Below, one piece after another: positions 41,695-52,300 of a DNA stretch of 64,000 nucleotides. The translations under genes and the position numbers were made by a program. This DNA comes from an uncultured Helicobacteraceae bacterium (GTDB lineage Bacteria > Campylobacterota > Campylobacteria > Campylobacterales > Helicobacteraceae), in the NCBI GenBank assembly GCA_944323885.1, contig CALUUD010000001.1, forward strand, positions 558,001 through 622,000. The letters run 5' to 3'. Under the pieces are notes generated by a model. The model was given only the letters and a program-made list of their open reading frames with translations, made no database searches and had not been told where the DNA came from. Each line of letters begins with the position of its first letter. Position 1 is the first letter of the stretch.

Positions 41695-43701
41695 TTGCCA
41701 TTAAGTCTATTAAATAAAGAGCAACTAGAAGCTGCTCGCGCTCCATTAGGGCACAACTTAATTATTGCATCTGCTGGCACAGGTAAGACATCAACTATAG
41801 TTGGTAGAATTGCGTATTTATTACAAAATGGTGTGAATGCAAATAAAATTATGTTATTAACTTTTACTAATAAAGCTTCAAGTGAGATGATAAAGCGTCT
41901 TGAATCTTATTTTGCAAAAGATGTACTAAAAGATATCCAAGCAGGGACATTTCATGCTATTGCATATAGATATCTAAAAGATAATCACAAAATATTACTA
42001 AAACAACCAAAAGAATTAAAAGTTCTACTAAGAAGTATCTATAATAATAGAATCTTTAATGATATAGGTTCTAGTGCTCCATATAAGGCAGATTATTTGT
42101 ATGATTTATTTTCATTATATTTAAATTCATCTAATGGGAGTTTTGGTGATTTTATATCAAAACGATCTAGTGATCATGAAATCTATGCTCCAATTTATGA
42201 TGATGTATTTATGGAGTTTATGGACTTAAAAAGGCAATATAATTATGCATCATATGATGATTTATTGATTTTATATCGTGATAAAATAAAAGAAGATTCT
42301 ATATATTTTGAAGAGATTCTAGTAGATGAATACCAAGATACAAATTATTTACAAAATAGCATCATAGTAAATACAAAAGCAAATTCTTTATTTTGTGTTG
42401 GTGATTATGATCAAAGTATTTATGCTTTTAATGGTTCAGATATTGGAATCATTGCATCATTTAAGGATAGATTTGCTGATGCAAATATATTTAGTTTAAC
42501 CAAAAACTATCGCTCAAGTGCAAAGATATTGGATGTTGCAAATAAGGTTATTGCAAATAATCCTAGAATTTATCCAAAACATTTAGAAGTATTAAAAAAT
42601 GTAGAAAATTCTATTGTTAAGGTTCTTGAATTTAATGATACAAAAGAGCAGTATCAGCATATAGCAAGACAAATTAGAGATTCTAAAACAAGATTTATAG
42701 ATGTAGCAATAATATTTAGAAATAATACAAGTTCGGATTATATGGAGGCAGCACTTAGAGAAATAGGAATTAGTGTTCGCAAAAAAGGTGGTAGAAGTTT
42801 CTTTGAGAGTAAGGAGATTAGTCTTTTAATTGATATATTAAATTTATTTTTTAATAAACATGATATGATGGCTTTTGTTCATATATTATCTATTGGAAAT
42901 GGTATTGGTGAAAATATTGCAAAAGATATTTATGATTGCTTAATTAATTTAGGTGATGGTGATATAAAAAAGGGGCTGTTTTATCCAAAACATACAAATA
43001 AGCCATATCAAAATAAATTAAAAAATGCACAACTTGGCTTATTTGATGATATTTTTATAGAAGAAGATTCTTCTAGATTTGATAATTCAATTAGCAAGGC
43101 ATTTGCTTCACATCGTCTATTGTCACATCCAAAATTGAAATTAGAAAGTGCAGTATTTTTAGATAAGTTTTATAATTTATTTAATATGAAATATACTAGT
43201 CTTGACAATTTATTTAAAGGCATTGTAAATAGTGATTTTTTTGGAGCAATAAAGGATAGTTTAAGTTTTAATAGAGTGAGAAATAAATATAAAAGTGTGC
43301 AAAAAGAAAAAATTCAAGAAGAAAAAAATAATATAGATAAAAAAGTGGCAATACTTTATAATTTATCAAAAGGATACAGTGATCTTGGTAGATTTTTAAA
43401 TTCAATTACATTAAATAGTGCAGAATCTAGTAGCGGCGATGGTGTAAATTTGCTTACAATACATGCATCAAAGGGTTTAGAATTTGATGATGTTTATGTC
43501 ATAGATCTTATGGAAGGAAGATTTCCAAATATGAAACTAGTATCAAAAAGTGGTAGCTTAGAAGAAGAAAGAAGGTTATTTTATGTAGCTGCTACTCGTG
43601 CAAAGTACAATATTTATTTTTCATATGCAAATAAGGACTTTACAAAAAATACAAGTTATATTCCATCTACTTTTTTAAGAGAAGCTGGGCTGATCTTGTA
43701 G
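41695..43701 (+). CDS. UvrD/Rep-family ATP-dependent DNA helicase
   Basis: A superfamily 1A 3'-5' helicase. Motif Q/I is LNKEQLEAA then ASAGTGKTST at about 28-37, Ia LLTFTNKASSEMIKR, II VDEYQDTN, III GDYDQSIYAFNGSD, IV LTKNYRSS, V NLLTIHASKGLEFDDVYV, and VI EEERRLFYVAATRAKYNIY. Length 668 is close to UvrD/PcrA/Rep. The start is a TTG immediately after the fliW stop, so the two are probably coupled. The last 27 bases overlap the convergent coiled-coil gene. Confidence 0.95.
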   Translation: MPLSLLNKEQLEAARAPLGHNLIIASAGTGKTSTIVGRIAYLLQNGVNANKIMLLTFTNKASSEMIKRLESYFAKDVLKDIQAGTFHAIAYRYLKDNHKILLKQPKELKVLLRSIYNNRIFNDIGSSAPYKADYLYDLFSLYLNSSNGSFGDFISKRSSDHEIYAPIYDDVFMEFMDLKRQYNYASYDDLLILYRDKIKEDSIYFEEILVDEYQDTNYLQNSIIVNTKANSLFCVGDYDQSIYAFNGSDIGIIASFKDRFADANIFSLTKNYRSSAKILDVANKVIANNPRIYPKHLEVLKNVENSIVKVLEFNDTKEQYQHIARQIRDSKTRFIDVAIIFRNNTSSDYMEAALREIGISVRKKGGRSFFESKEISLLIDILNLFFNKHDMMAFVHILSIGNGIGENIAKDIYDCLINLGDGDIKKGLFYPKHTNKPYQNKLKNAQLGLFDDIFIEEDSSRFDNSISKAFASHRLLSHPKLKLESAVFLDKFYNLFNMKYTSLDNLFKGIVNSDFFGAIKDSLSFNRVRNKYKSVQKEKIQEEKNNIDKKVAILYNLSKGYSDLGRFLNSITLNSAESSSGDGVNLLTIHASKGLEFDDVYVIDLMEGRFPNMKLVSKSGSLEEERRLFYVAATRAKYNIYFSYANKDFTKNTSYIPSTFLREAGLIL

Positions 43702-44367
43702 TATTGTTTCATTTAGATTTAATTCTTTTGAGTATATTTTTTTAAATTTTTTGAAATTTTCTTCTATATTTTTGTTTCCATAAAATTTTATTTGCATATT
43801 GTCGTTGTTTGATAATCTTACTTCTACTAATCCATATATTTTTTCTTCATTTGTTATATTTGATAATCTAATATAGTCTGCAAATACTTCACCAATCAAT
43901 CTAATATCACTTTTTTGTTTTGGTTTAAAATCAGTTATTATAAAATTTTGTATATTATCACATTTTAATATTGATAGATAGTTGCTTAGAGCTTTTTGTG
44001 TCGCTGTATTAATAAACTTAGAATCTATATTTACACCAAAAATCAAACTTTTATCATCACTTATATCATATTTATTTGCTGCATTATCACTAATGCATTC
44101 CACAAATAACTCTATAAAACCATCAAATCTATCTCTTAGAAATTCAATATCATGTTTTATAGTTTCTTGAGATTTTGTTTTACTTATTAATTCTGTTTGC
44201 AATACATTTATCGTGGATTCTAATTCTTTTATGTATGCTTGATTATCTATTGCTTGTAGCTTCTTTTTTAGAGTTGTTATTTCATCTCTTAAGGATTGAT
44301 TTTCTTCTTTTAATTTTTTATTACTTTCTTTTAACTCATTTGTTATGGTCACTAAATAATCTTCCAT
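43675..44367 (-). CDS. Coiled-coil protein of unknown function, 230 aa
   Basis: Not recognised as a named family. Residues 5-85 form a long amphipathic coiled coil (KLKEENQSLRDEITTLKKKL, then ELESTINVLQTELISK). The rest is a mixed alpha/beta domain (FGVNIDSKFINTATQKALS, IYGLVEVRLSNNDNMQIKF). No signal peptide or membrane segment. It begins three bases after pdxA upstream, so it is the last gene of the lysA-pheA-pdxJ-pdxA run, and its 3' end overlaps the helicase gene. Confidence 0.65.
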   Translation of the reverse strand: MEDYLVTITNELKESNKKLKEENQSLRDEITTLKKKLQAIDNQAYIKELESTINVLQTELISKTKSQETIKHDIEFLRDRFDGFIELFVECISDNAANKYDISDDKSLIFGVNIDSKFINTATQKALSNYLSILKCDNIQNFIITDFKPKQKSDIRLIGEVFADYIRLSNITNEEKIYGLVEVRLSNNDNMQIKFYGNKNIEENFKKFKKIYSKELNLNETILQDQPSFS

Positions 44368-44369
44368 AA

Positions 44370-45305
44370 TTAATTCTTTATAATAAAATCTAGCGCATTT
44401 AGATAACTTTTTGTATTTGCTTTATTTTTATATGCAATATCAAATGCTACTCCATGATCGACGGATGTTCTTAAGATCGGTAATCCAAGGGTTATATTTA
44501 TACTTTCTTCAAAATAAAGAGTTTTTAGTGGTATCAATCCTTGATCATGATACATTGCTATAAATACTTTAAAATCTTTACGATTTTTTTTGCTAAATGC
44601 TATATCAGGTGATATTGCTCCATAAAATACATTTTTATTTAATTTATGATTTATATATTCTATTGTTTTATTTATAACTTTATCTTCACTTCCTAAGACT
44701 CCACCATCTCCAGCGTGAGGATTTAGTCCAAGAACTAAAGCTTTTTTAAATCTAAAGCTACTATAGAATCTTTCTAAAAATTTACATAATAAATCTAGTT
44801 TTATTTGTTTGGGTACATTGCAAAGAGGAATGTGATCACTATATAAGGCAACAAACATTTTTTTGCATCCAAGCATCATTATTCCACTATCATTAAAATA
44901 ATTACTTAAGAAATCTGTGTGTCCGACATAGTCTATTCCAGCTAGATTCCAAGCTTTTTTGTGTATGGGGAGTGTAAGAAGAGCGTCTGTTTTTTTATCT
45001 ATTACGGATTTTAGTGCACATTCTAAACTTTTAAAACTATATTCTCCGCTTTCTTTTGTGATCTCTGTAGGTTTGATTAATTTATTTATAGAATCTTGTA
45101 TTTGTTTAGAGCAATATTTTTTTATATTTTTATTTTTAAAATCTCTGGGAATTTTTATATCCAAAATCTTGCTAGCATTATGCAATATTTCATCATCTAC
45201 AAAATATATAGGTTTGCATAATTTTGATATTTTTTTATGAGATTTAAGTGCTATTTCTAAGCCTATTCCATTTATATCGCCAATGCTAATTGCTATTTTT
45301 TTCAT
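44370..45305 (-). CDS. pdxA: 4-hydroxythreonine-4-phosphate dehydrogenase
   Basis: Oxidises 4-phosphohydroxythreonine in the DXP-dependent pyridoxal phosphate pathway. Signatures include AISIGDINGIGLEIALKS at the N-terminus, the metal-binding VGHTDFLSNYF, LGLNPHAGDGGVLGSED, and MYHDQGLIPLK near residue 250. HGVAFDIAYKNKANTKSY ends the fold. Length 311 is typical of campylobacterial PdxA. Its ATG overlaps the pdxJ stop by four bases. Confidence 0.96.
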   Translation of the reverse strand: MKKIAISIGDINGIGLEIALKSHKKISKLCKPIYFVDDEILHNASKILDIKIPRDFKNKNIKKYCSKQIQDSINKLIKPTEITKESGEYSFKSLECALKSVIDKKTDALLTLPIHKKAWNLAGIDYVGHTDFLSNYFNDSGIMMLGCKKMFVALYSDHIPLCNVPKQIKLDLLCKFLERFYSSFRFKKALVLGLNPHAGDGGVLGSEDKVINKTIEYINHKLNKNVFYGAISPDIAFSKKNRKDFKVFIAMYHDQGLIPLKTLYFEESINITLGLPILRTSVDHGVAFDIAYKNKANTKSYLNALDFIIKN

Positions 45306-46060
45306 TTTTTTATTAGATTTAACATTTCTTTTATTGCATTTTCAAGACCACAAAATATCGCTCTTGCAATAATGCTATGCCCTATATTTAATTCGGTGAT
45401 TTCTTGTATTTTTACTATTTCGCTTACATTTTGATAATTTAACCCATGTCCAGCATATACTTCAAGCCCTAACTTCTTTGCAAATTTTGCAGAATCTTGT
45501 AGCTTATTTAATGATTGAATGTATTTTTGGTGTGGATTTTGTATATTTATTTTATTGTGTGTTTGGTTTATATTTGTATTTAATATTAAGTGTAAGTTTG
45601 CAAATAATCCTGTATGTAATTCTATTGCATCAGCATTGCATTCTTTTGCTTTTTGTATATCATCATTTGATGGATCAAGGAATAATGACACTTTGATGCC
45701 ATTGTCTTTAATTTTATTTATTATTTCTTTTGTGTGATTTTGTATTTTTAAGCCACCTTCTGTTGTTACTTCCATTCTATTTTCTGGTACTAGTGTTATT
45801 GAGTAAGGTTTTAATTGTATCAAATAATTAATAATGTCCTTATTTGTGCTAGATTCTACATTTACTTTTATTTGATGAGTTTCTATTATCTTTTTTACAT
45901 CATCATCATGTATATGCCTTCTATCTTCTCTTAAATGTATTGTTATCTGATCTGCACCTGCATTTTTTAAAACAAATATTGCTTCTAATGGATCTGGTAT
46001 ATTAATTTTTCTTGCTTCTCTTAGTGTTGCTATATGATCTATATTTACACCCAATTTCAT
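45302..46060 (-). CDS. pdxJ: Pyridoxine 5'-phosphate synthase
   Basis: Condenses the PdxA product with deoxyxylulose phosphate to form pyridoxine phosphate. LGVNIDHIATLREARKINIPDP is the diagnostic start (catalytic His and Asp). ITIHLREDRRHIHDDDV, EVTTEGGL, DAIELHTGLFAN and VYAGHGLNYQNV are also present. Length 252 is normal. pdxJ and pdxA are coupled, as in H. pylori. Confidence 0.97.
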   Translation of the reverse strand: MKLGVNIDHIATLREARKINIPDPLEAIFVLKNAGADQITIHLREDRRHIHDDDVKKIIETHQIKVNVESSTNKDIINYLIQLKPYSITLVPENRMEVTTEGGLKIQNHTKEIINKIKDNGIKVSLFLDPSNDDIQKAKECNADAIELHTGLFANLHLILNTNINQTHNKINIQNPHQKYIQSLNKLQDSAKFAKKLGLEVYAGHGLNYQNVSEIVKIQEITELNIGHSIIARAIFCGLENAIKEMLNLIKK

Positions 46061-46061
46061 A

Positions 46062-47138
46062 TTAATCCTTTATATTATCTTTTGTATAACTTCCCAACCA
46101 TCGTAATTTTTCTTTTTTAAGATTGAATATTTCTTTTACATTATCATCATCAATATGTCCTTCAAATTCTATATAGAACCAAAAACTAAATCCTTTATTT
46201 TTATGTATTGGTCTTGATTCTAGCTTTACTAGATTTATATTTTTTTGATTAAATTCATATAGTAATTTTGCTAGCGTACCAGGCTTGTCAGAATTATTTA
46301 TAAATGCACATATAGATGTTTTATCATTACTTGTTGAGTTTGTTTTGAAGTCGCTAATTATAAAAAACCTTGTTGTGTTATTATTGTTATCTTCTATGTT
46401 TTCAAACATAATTGGCAGATTGTATATCTTAGCAGCAATATTTGAACAAATGGCTGCACTATTTGGTGTTTCCATGGCAATTTTTGCAGCTTTTGCAGTA
46501 GAATCTAGGGGTATTAATTCAACATTTTGCAAAGAGTAGTTGCTTAAAAATTCTCTACATTGGCCAAATACGATATCTTTTGAAAATACTTTTCTTATAT
46601 TTGATATCAGTTTTTCATTTGATGCAAAACTGTGATGTATAGCCATATTTGCTTCTGCTACAATTTTTACATCATATTTTGCTAAATAATCAAGACTCTC
46701 ACTTACTATACCATTGCTATTATTTTCAATTGGAATAACACCATATTTTACATTACCATTTGCTACTGCTTTAAATATGGATTCTATATTTTTGCTTGAG
46801 ATGTATTCGCTCACTTTTCCAAATTTTGATACTGCTACTTGATGCGTAAAACTACCTATTGGTCCAAGAAATGCAACCCTTTCTGGCAACTCCAAAAATC
46901 TACTTGTTGCAAAAATCTCTTGATATATTGATTCAATTCCTTTTGGTGTTATATTTGTTTTACCTTGTTTTATAAGTCTTTGAAGTATCTCTTTTTCTCT
47001 TTTTGGGTGATATATTGCTACATTTGATTTTAGTTTTAATTTTCCTACTTCTTTTACAACTTTCATTCTTTTATCAAGTAGTTTTAGTATTTCATCATCA
47101 ATTTTATCAATTTCTTGTCTTAGATTTTTTAAATCCAT
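46062..47138 (-). CDS. pheA: Chorismate mutase/prephenate dehydratase
   Basis: Makes phenylpyruvate from chorismate. An N-terminal chorismate mutase helix bundle (LRQEIDKIDDEILKLLDKRM) covers about 1-90. The prephenate dehydratase domain starts at VAFLGPIGSFTHQVA, with the catalytic NNTTRFFIIS, and a C-terminal ACT domain with KLESRPIH binds phenylalanine for feedback control. Two in-frame ATGs lie six bases apart. The second (47138) has GGGAG at seven bases, while the first is too close to it. The gene overlaps the lysA stop. Confidence 0.95.
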   Translation of the reverse strand: MDLKNLRQEIDKIDDEILKLLDKRMKVVKEVGKLKLKSNVAIYHPKREKEILQRLIKQGKTNITPKGIESIYQEIFATSRFLELPERVAFLGPIGSFTHQVAVSKFGKVSEYISSKNIESIFKAVANGNVKYGVIPIENNSNGIVSESLDYLAKYDVKIVAEANMAIHHSFASNEKLISNIRKVFSKDIVFGQCREFLSNYSLQNVELIPLDSTAKAAKIAMETPNSAAICSNIAAKIYNLPIMFENIEDNNNNTTRFFIISDFKTNSTSNDKTSICAFINNSDKPGTLAKLLYEFNQKNINLVKLESRPIHKNKGFSFWFYIEFEGHIDDDNVKEIFNLKKEKLRWLGSYTKDNIKD

Positions 47139-47140
47139 TA

Positions 47141-48400
47141 TCATTCTCCCAAAAATGGCTCTTCATTTGCTATTAAGTCTTCAAAATTCTCTCTTTTTCT
47201 AATTAATTTTTCTTTGCCATCTATTATTGCCACTTCTGCACATTTTGTTCTTGAATTATAATTGCTTGACATGCTAAAACCATATGCTCCAGCAGATTCT
47301 ATTACTATCAAATCACCACTTTTTGTAGATGGCAATACTACATCTTTTGCTAAGTAATCACCACTTTCACAAATTGGACCAACTACATCAGCTTTGTTAA
47401 TAAAATCATTTTTATCTTTTAATAATTGTGGTATTTCTATTGTATTCTTATTAACACTTATATGTTTTATATTGTGATTTGCATTATATAAAGAAGGCCT
47501 TATTAGATCATTCATCGCAGCATCGATTATGCAAAATCGTTTATTTTTATTGTATTTTTCATAAATTACTCTTGATACTAATATTCCATTATTGCCAGTT
47601 ATATATCTTCCAGGCTCCATAATAATACTTAAATCAAGACCATTTAATGCCTTTAGTATTCCTTGTGCATATGAATATAAATCTATTGTTTCTTCATTGC
47701 TATATTTTATACCAATGCCCCCACCTATATCTATAAATTTTATATCAATTTTTAATGCTAATAATCCAAATATCAAATCTACAATTTTATTTGCACTTTC
47801 CATAATAGGATTAGAATCTAATAATTGACTTCCTATATGAAAGTGTATACCTATTGGATTTAGATATTTTGAATTATTTGCATATATATACATAGCTTTT
47901 GCAGTATCCATATCTACACCAAATTTATTTTCTTTTAAACCTGTAGATATGTAAGGATGTGTTTTTGCATCTACATCTGGATTAACTCTAATGCTAATTC
48001 GTGCATCTTTTTTCATAGATTCTGCAATAGATTCTATTCTTAGTAGTTCCATTTTTGATTCTACATTTATAAATAATATATCAAGTTTTAGAGCTTCTTT
48101 TATATCATCATCTGTTTTGCCAACACCACTATAAATAATTTTATATTTTGGCATTCCTGCTTTAAGTGCTCTTTTGACTTCATTGATAGACACACAATCC
48201 CCACCACAATCTAATTTTGCTAAATAAGAGAGTAGTGATAAATTTGAATTTGCTTTTAGTGCATAACAAAGTATTGATTTCCTAGCTTTAAATGCCTTTT
48301 TGAATTCTAATACTCTATTTTTTATACCATTAAAATCATATATATATAATGGAGTATTGTATTTTTCTGCAAGCTTTATAATAGAATCATTTGTAATCAA
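47141..48400 (-). CDS. lysA: Diaminopimelate decarboxylase
   Basis: Last step of lysine synthesis, PLP-dependent. The PLP lysine is in ILCYALKANSNLS, the phosphate-binding GGGIGIKYS and EPGRYITGN are present, and GPICESGDYLAKD supplies the catalytic Cys region. Length 419. The start is TTG with AAGGG nine bases upstream. lysA-pheA is the same pair as in H. pylori. It begins 69 bases beyond the terminator of the T6SS operon on the same strand and must have its own promoter in that space. Confidence 0.95.
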   Translation of the reverse strand: MITNDSIIKLAEKYNTPLYIYDFNGIKNRVLEFKKAFKARKSILCYALKANSNLSLLSYLAKLDCGGDCVSINEVKRALKAGMPKYKIIYSGVGKTDDDIKEALKLDILFINVESKMELLRIESIAESMKKDARISIRVNPDVDAKTHPYISTGLKENKFGVDMDTAKAMYIYANNSKYLNPIGIHFHIGSQLLDSNPIMESANKIVDLIFGLLALKIDIKFIDIGGGIGIKYSNEETIDLYSYAQGILKALNGLDLSIIMEPGRYITGNNGILVSRVIYEKYNKNKRFCIIDAAMNDLIRPSLYNANHNIKHISVNKNTIEIPQLLKDKNDFINKADVVGPICESGDYLAKDVVLPSTKSGDLIVIESAGAYGFSMSSNYNSRTKCAEVAIIDGKEKLIRKRENFEDLIANEEPFLGE

Positions 48401-48440
48401 CTTTATATTCCCTTATGTAAATATTAAAATCTTGATTCTA

Positions 48441-48482
48441 AGATAAAAAATAGCAAATAAAGCTTAGCTTTATTTGCTATTT
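48441..48482 (-). terminator. Strong terminator ending the tssJ-fha operon, overlapping the fha stop codon
   Basis: A perfect inverted repeat with 16-base arms (48448-48463 and 48467-48482) and a three-base loop is followed on the minus strand by TTTTTATCTT. The right arm contains the last codons and the TAA of the fha gene. It insulates lysA from the secretion operon. Confidence 0.85.
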
Positions 48483-49390
48483 AAATATGATTGTAGAGCT
48501 TTTACTAGTATGTATTGCAATGATGTAGTATCACCTTGTAGATTTTTAATCATTGCACAATTAAATACATTTGCAAGTATATTATCATCTATAGATTCAA
48601 GTGTTGGATTATATAATTCTTTAACAATAATACTTAACAAGGCTGTATTTATAAGTTCTGTTGATTCTAATAGAGGTTTATTTGCAATTATTGTTTCTAA
48701 TTTGCTTGCATCTAATTTATGATCAACTTCATCACTTAAATCTATATCTACATGTCTTATATTATCTAATTTATTACTTAGTATGCTTAGTATTTGTTTT
48801 ATTGTAAGAGGTGTATGTTGTATTATATCTTCTGTGTTTATTTTGATAGTGTCATTATCTTGAAATGAGTATTCTCTTGGTTTTGTTGTATCCTGTATAT
48901 TATGCATAAAGTCACTAAATATTTTATTATCATTAAGAATATCTTCAAGTTTTTCTTCCTCTATATCTAGTCCATTTATTTGTCCTCTTGGCCTTATTTC
49001 TGCATTATCAAGTTTGTCATATGGATCTATCTCATTTATAATTTTTTTATTATCTAAAAATTCATCTTTTAAATCTTTTGGATCTATAATATTGCATTTG
49101 TAATTACCTATATTAAAAGTATCACCTAATTCCATAATGGTTTCATATCCTGAATTAAGTTTTGAAAAAGAATCATTATAGAATATGTCAGCATCTCCAA
49201 TGCTAGAAATAGTAAAACAGCCATCTTCATATTGTATCTTTGCATGTTTTTCATGTATTTGTGAATCTTGTAGGCAAAGATTATTTGTAGAGCTACTTCC
49301 TATTGTGCCTCCATTTTCATCAAATATATGATATTGGATATTTGCATTTGCATTATTTAAATCTTGTGCAATGATAGCTATTTTATCCAT
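48470..49390 (-). CDS. FHA-domain protein of the type VI secretion cluster
   Basis: A 306-residue protein with a forkhead-associated domain at about residues 20-105. The phosphothreonine-binding elements are visible (GGTIGSSSTNNLCLQDSQIH, then EKHAKIQYEDG and ADIFYNDS). An acidic linker and a C-terminal helical domain (LTIKQILSILSNKLDNI onwards) follow. It resembles TagH/Fha proteins that control T6SS assembly, often by threonine phosphorylation. No PpkA kinase or PppA phosphatase is in the window. It is the last gene of the left T6SS operon, nine bases after tssM. Confidence 0.82.
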   Translation of the reverse strand: MDKIAIIAQDLNNANANIQYHIFDENGGTIGSSSTNNLCLQDSQIHEKHAKIQYEDGCFTISSIGDADIFYNDSFSKLNSGYETIMELGDTFNIGNYKCNIIDPKDLKDEFLDNKKIINEIDPYDKLDNAEIRPRGQINGLDIEEEKLEDILNDNKIFSDFMHNIQDTTKPREYSFQDNDTIKINTEDIIQHTPLTIKQILSILSNKLDNIRHVDIDLSDEVDHKLDASKLETIIANKPLLESTELINTALLSIIVKELYNPTLESIDDNILANVFNCAMIKNLQGDTTSLQYILVKALQSYLNSK

Positions 49391-49399
49391 CTAAACCCT

Positions 49400-52300
49400 T
49401 TACATAATATCTTGCGGTAGTTTAAGATTTGATATAACATTTAGCACTCTAACTAATTCATCTTTATTTGGTGTGATTTTAAAATCAAAATACAATTTTT
49501 TGTTATTATTGAAATTAATAGAATTTATAGAATTACTTGTTGTATGCATATCTTTTAAAAATTTAAACCAAGCCCATTCACCAGTGTATAATTTTTTGTA
49601 TTTAGGGTTTTGATTGTAATCATTTGCAATAAAACTAAATTCTGTTGAGGTAGAAAATTGTTCTGTTATAATATATATTTTTTCATCAATATTATGTTCA
49701 TATCTAAGATTTTTGTCATTATAGCTTATATCAAGTGAGCTAAAATCTGATGATAGATCTAAGCAATTAATATAAAAACTAAGTTTTAGATTGTTATTGC
49801 TATCAAATATGGAGCTTATTATGCTTGCCTTGTTTAGAAAATCTATAAATTCTTTTGATATATTTACTCTTTTTTGATAATTTGCATTAATATAATATGT
49901 ATTGCCTTTTTTAGTTAAGATATTATTTAGATATTGCTTATAAAACGCATTTATTTTACCTTGATTGCCAAAGAAATTTTTAAATTTATCTAATGATACG
50001 GATTCATTTGTGTATGCATTAAATGGATAAAAATTTGATATATCATTAATAAATTGAGTGTAGATTTCATTTCTCCATGCATTATTAAACAAATCTCTAG
50101 AGTTATTTTCAATTATCTTCCAAGATAGCAACAATACATCATTATAATATTTTGCTATGTCGCTTGGAAGTGTTGCAATATCTATACCAAATTTTTTAAA
50201 TGGATCATTATCATCATTGCTTCCTTGTAGTATGTAGTCAATTTTTGACTTTATATCTTGTGTATTATCTTGAGTAAAATCATTAATTTTTACATATATA
50301 TTTTTTACATCTATTGCTATATTTTCTTTTATATTATTTTGTGTAGAAGATTCTTGATTAGATTCTATTGTTTTGTTAATAGCACTAATTTTTGAATTAA
50401 TAAACGATTCTGTTTTTGCAAAGTCATAATATGGTTGAAAATGATTACTAATTTTTGCAAACTTTGCTTTTATATCAGTACTTGGCAACCCTAGACTATA
50501 AGCATAATTTAGTAGCAATGTATCACTAAGATATGTGTTATCACTTACTATTGAAATAAATGTATTAAGTGGATTTTCTATATTTGATAGAATTTGCAAT
50601 TGATTTAATATACCTTCTTTTGTAGTATATTTTTTTGGTTTTAATGCCATTAGCATATCTTGCCATACTTGTCTATATGTATTTAAATAAATATCAATAA
50701 TATCAAGATATAGTTCTTTGATATTATTATTTTGTGTTGAATTATTTAATATCCATGCATCAATCTTTGCCGCATTTTGTATATTTGCATCTAGATTTCC
50801 TAGAAATTCCCTTAGACCATTTTTTGTAAAATCATAATTTATTAAGAAAAACTGTTCAGCATTTTCAAATATTGTGTTAAATTTACTTCCAACTCTATCT
50901 TTTATATTATATAACTGTTGTTTTTTTAGACTATTTTTAAAATTAATAAGTATATATATTCTTTCTTGTTTAGGTATTTGTCCTATTATACTTCTAATAG
51001 AATCTAATTTAGTTTCATCTGGAGAGTATGTTCTTGAAAGATTTGACGCAGAAATATCTTCTATGCTTGCTATGAAATCATCTTGAGGAATTTTGTATTT
51101 ATTAAAATATTTCCAATTTTTTATAATCCAAGATGATAAAAGGTTTTTATCAAAATGGTTTTCATCAAATAATGCCATATACATATACATAGTTTCAACA
51201 ATCATTTCTTGTGTATTATTTTCTTTAAAGATATTTTCCATTTCTTTTATTATGGTATTACTTATTACATCTTTATTTATTGCATAATATAGGCTTTTTG
51301 CAGGAATAAATCCTTGATATGATATATCTAGCATAGGATATTGCTTTATGTTATTACCATAAAATAGATTTGGATAATTTTTTAGTATAGCCTTTAAATT
51401 AAGCATTAGATTGGCTTTTTCATTTAGGCTCATATATTTATACTGCTTGGTTTGATTAAGAAGTGTTTTTATATTATTTAAATGCATATCACTTTGTGCT
51501 ATTTCTTTATTTGCTTTACTTACAAAATATGCACTAAGACCATATGATAATATACAGGTAAATAATATTGCAATACTTATTTTTATAGCAACATTTCTCA
51601 TAATAATGCCACTTAGATGTGAATCTCTTAAAATGAGATTTTCTAAAAGCGGCTTCACAAAATAACTTTTTTTATTATTTTTTGTTGCAGATTTAGCTGG
51701 TGGCTTTTTTATTTCATATTTATCACATATTGCATCAAGCAAATAATTTCTTGGCATATTCTCTTGATATGCTGAAGTAAAATAAACCCCCCTTATATAT
51801 GATTTATTTTTTAATTTATTTTGTGCATCAGCTTGGATAATAAAATCTGTTGCTAATGAAAACAAGCAATCTAATTGTTTTAAAAATAAAAATGCAAGAT
51901 TTTTATCACTAATGGAGTGAAAAGATTTATTCCTATTCATAAAAGAATATAAAAGAGAATTGCTAATTTCTTTAAAACTTGATTCAATGTGTTGTTTATT
52001 TAATTGAGATTCTATTGTTATACCTAGTATATTATCTGTAATATTATCATTAAATATCTTCCAATATTCGCTCATTCCTTCTATTAAATCAATTTTGCTA
52101 AATATTATATATATTGGCAACTTTATATTTAGAGTTTCTTCGCATTCATTTATTCTTTTTGTTAAGTATCTAATAATATTATTACTGTATTCTTTTGGAT
52201 TTACAAAAAATGCTTGAGTATCTATGACAACTATAGCACCATTTAATTTATTGTGAAAAGTATTTTTATTAAGAAAAGATAAAAATTTTTTCCATACACT

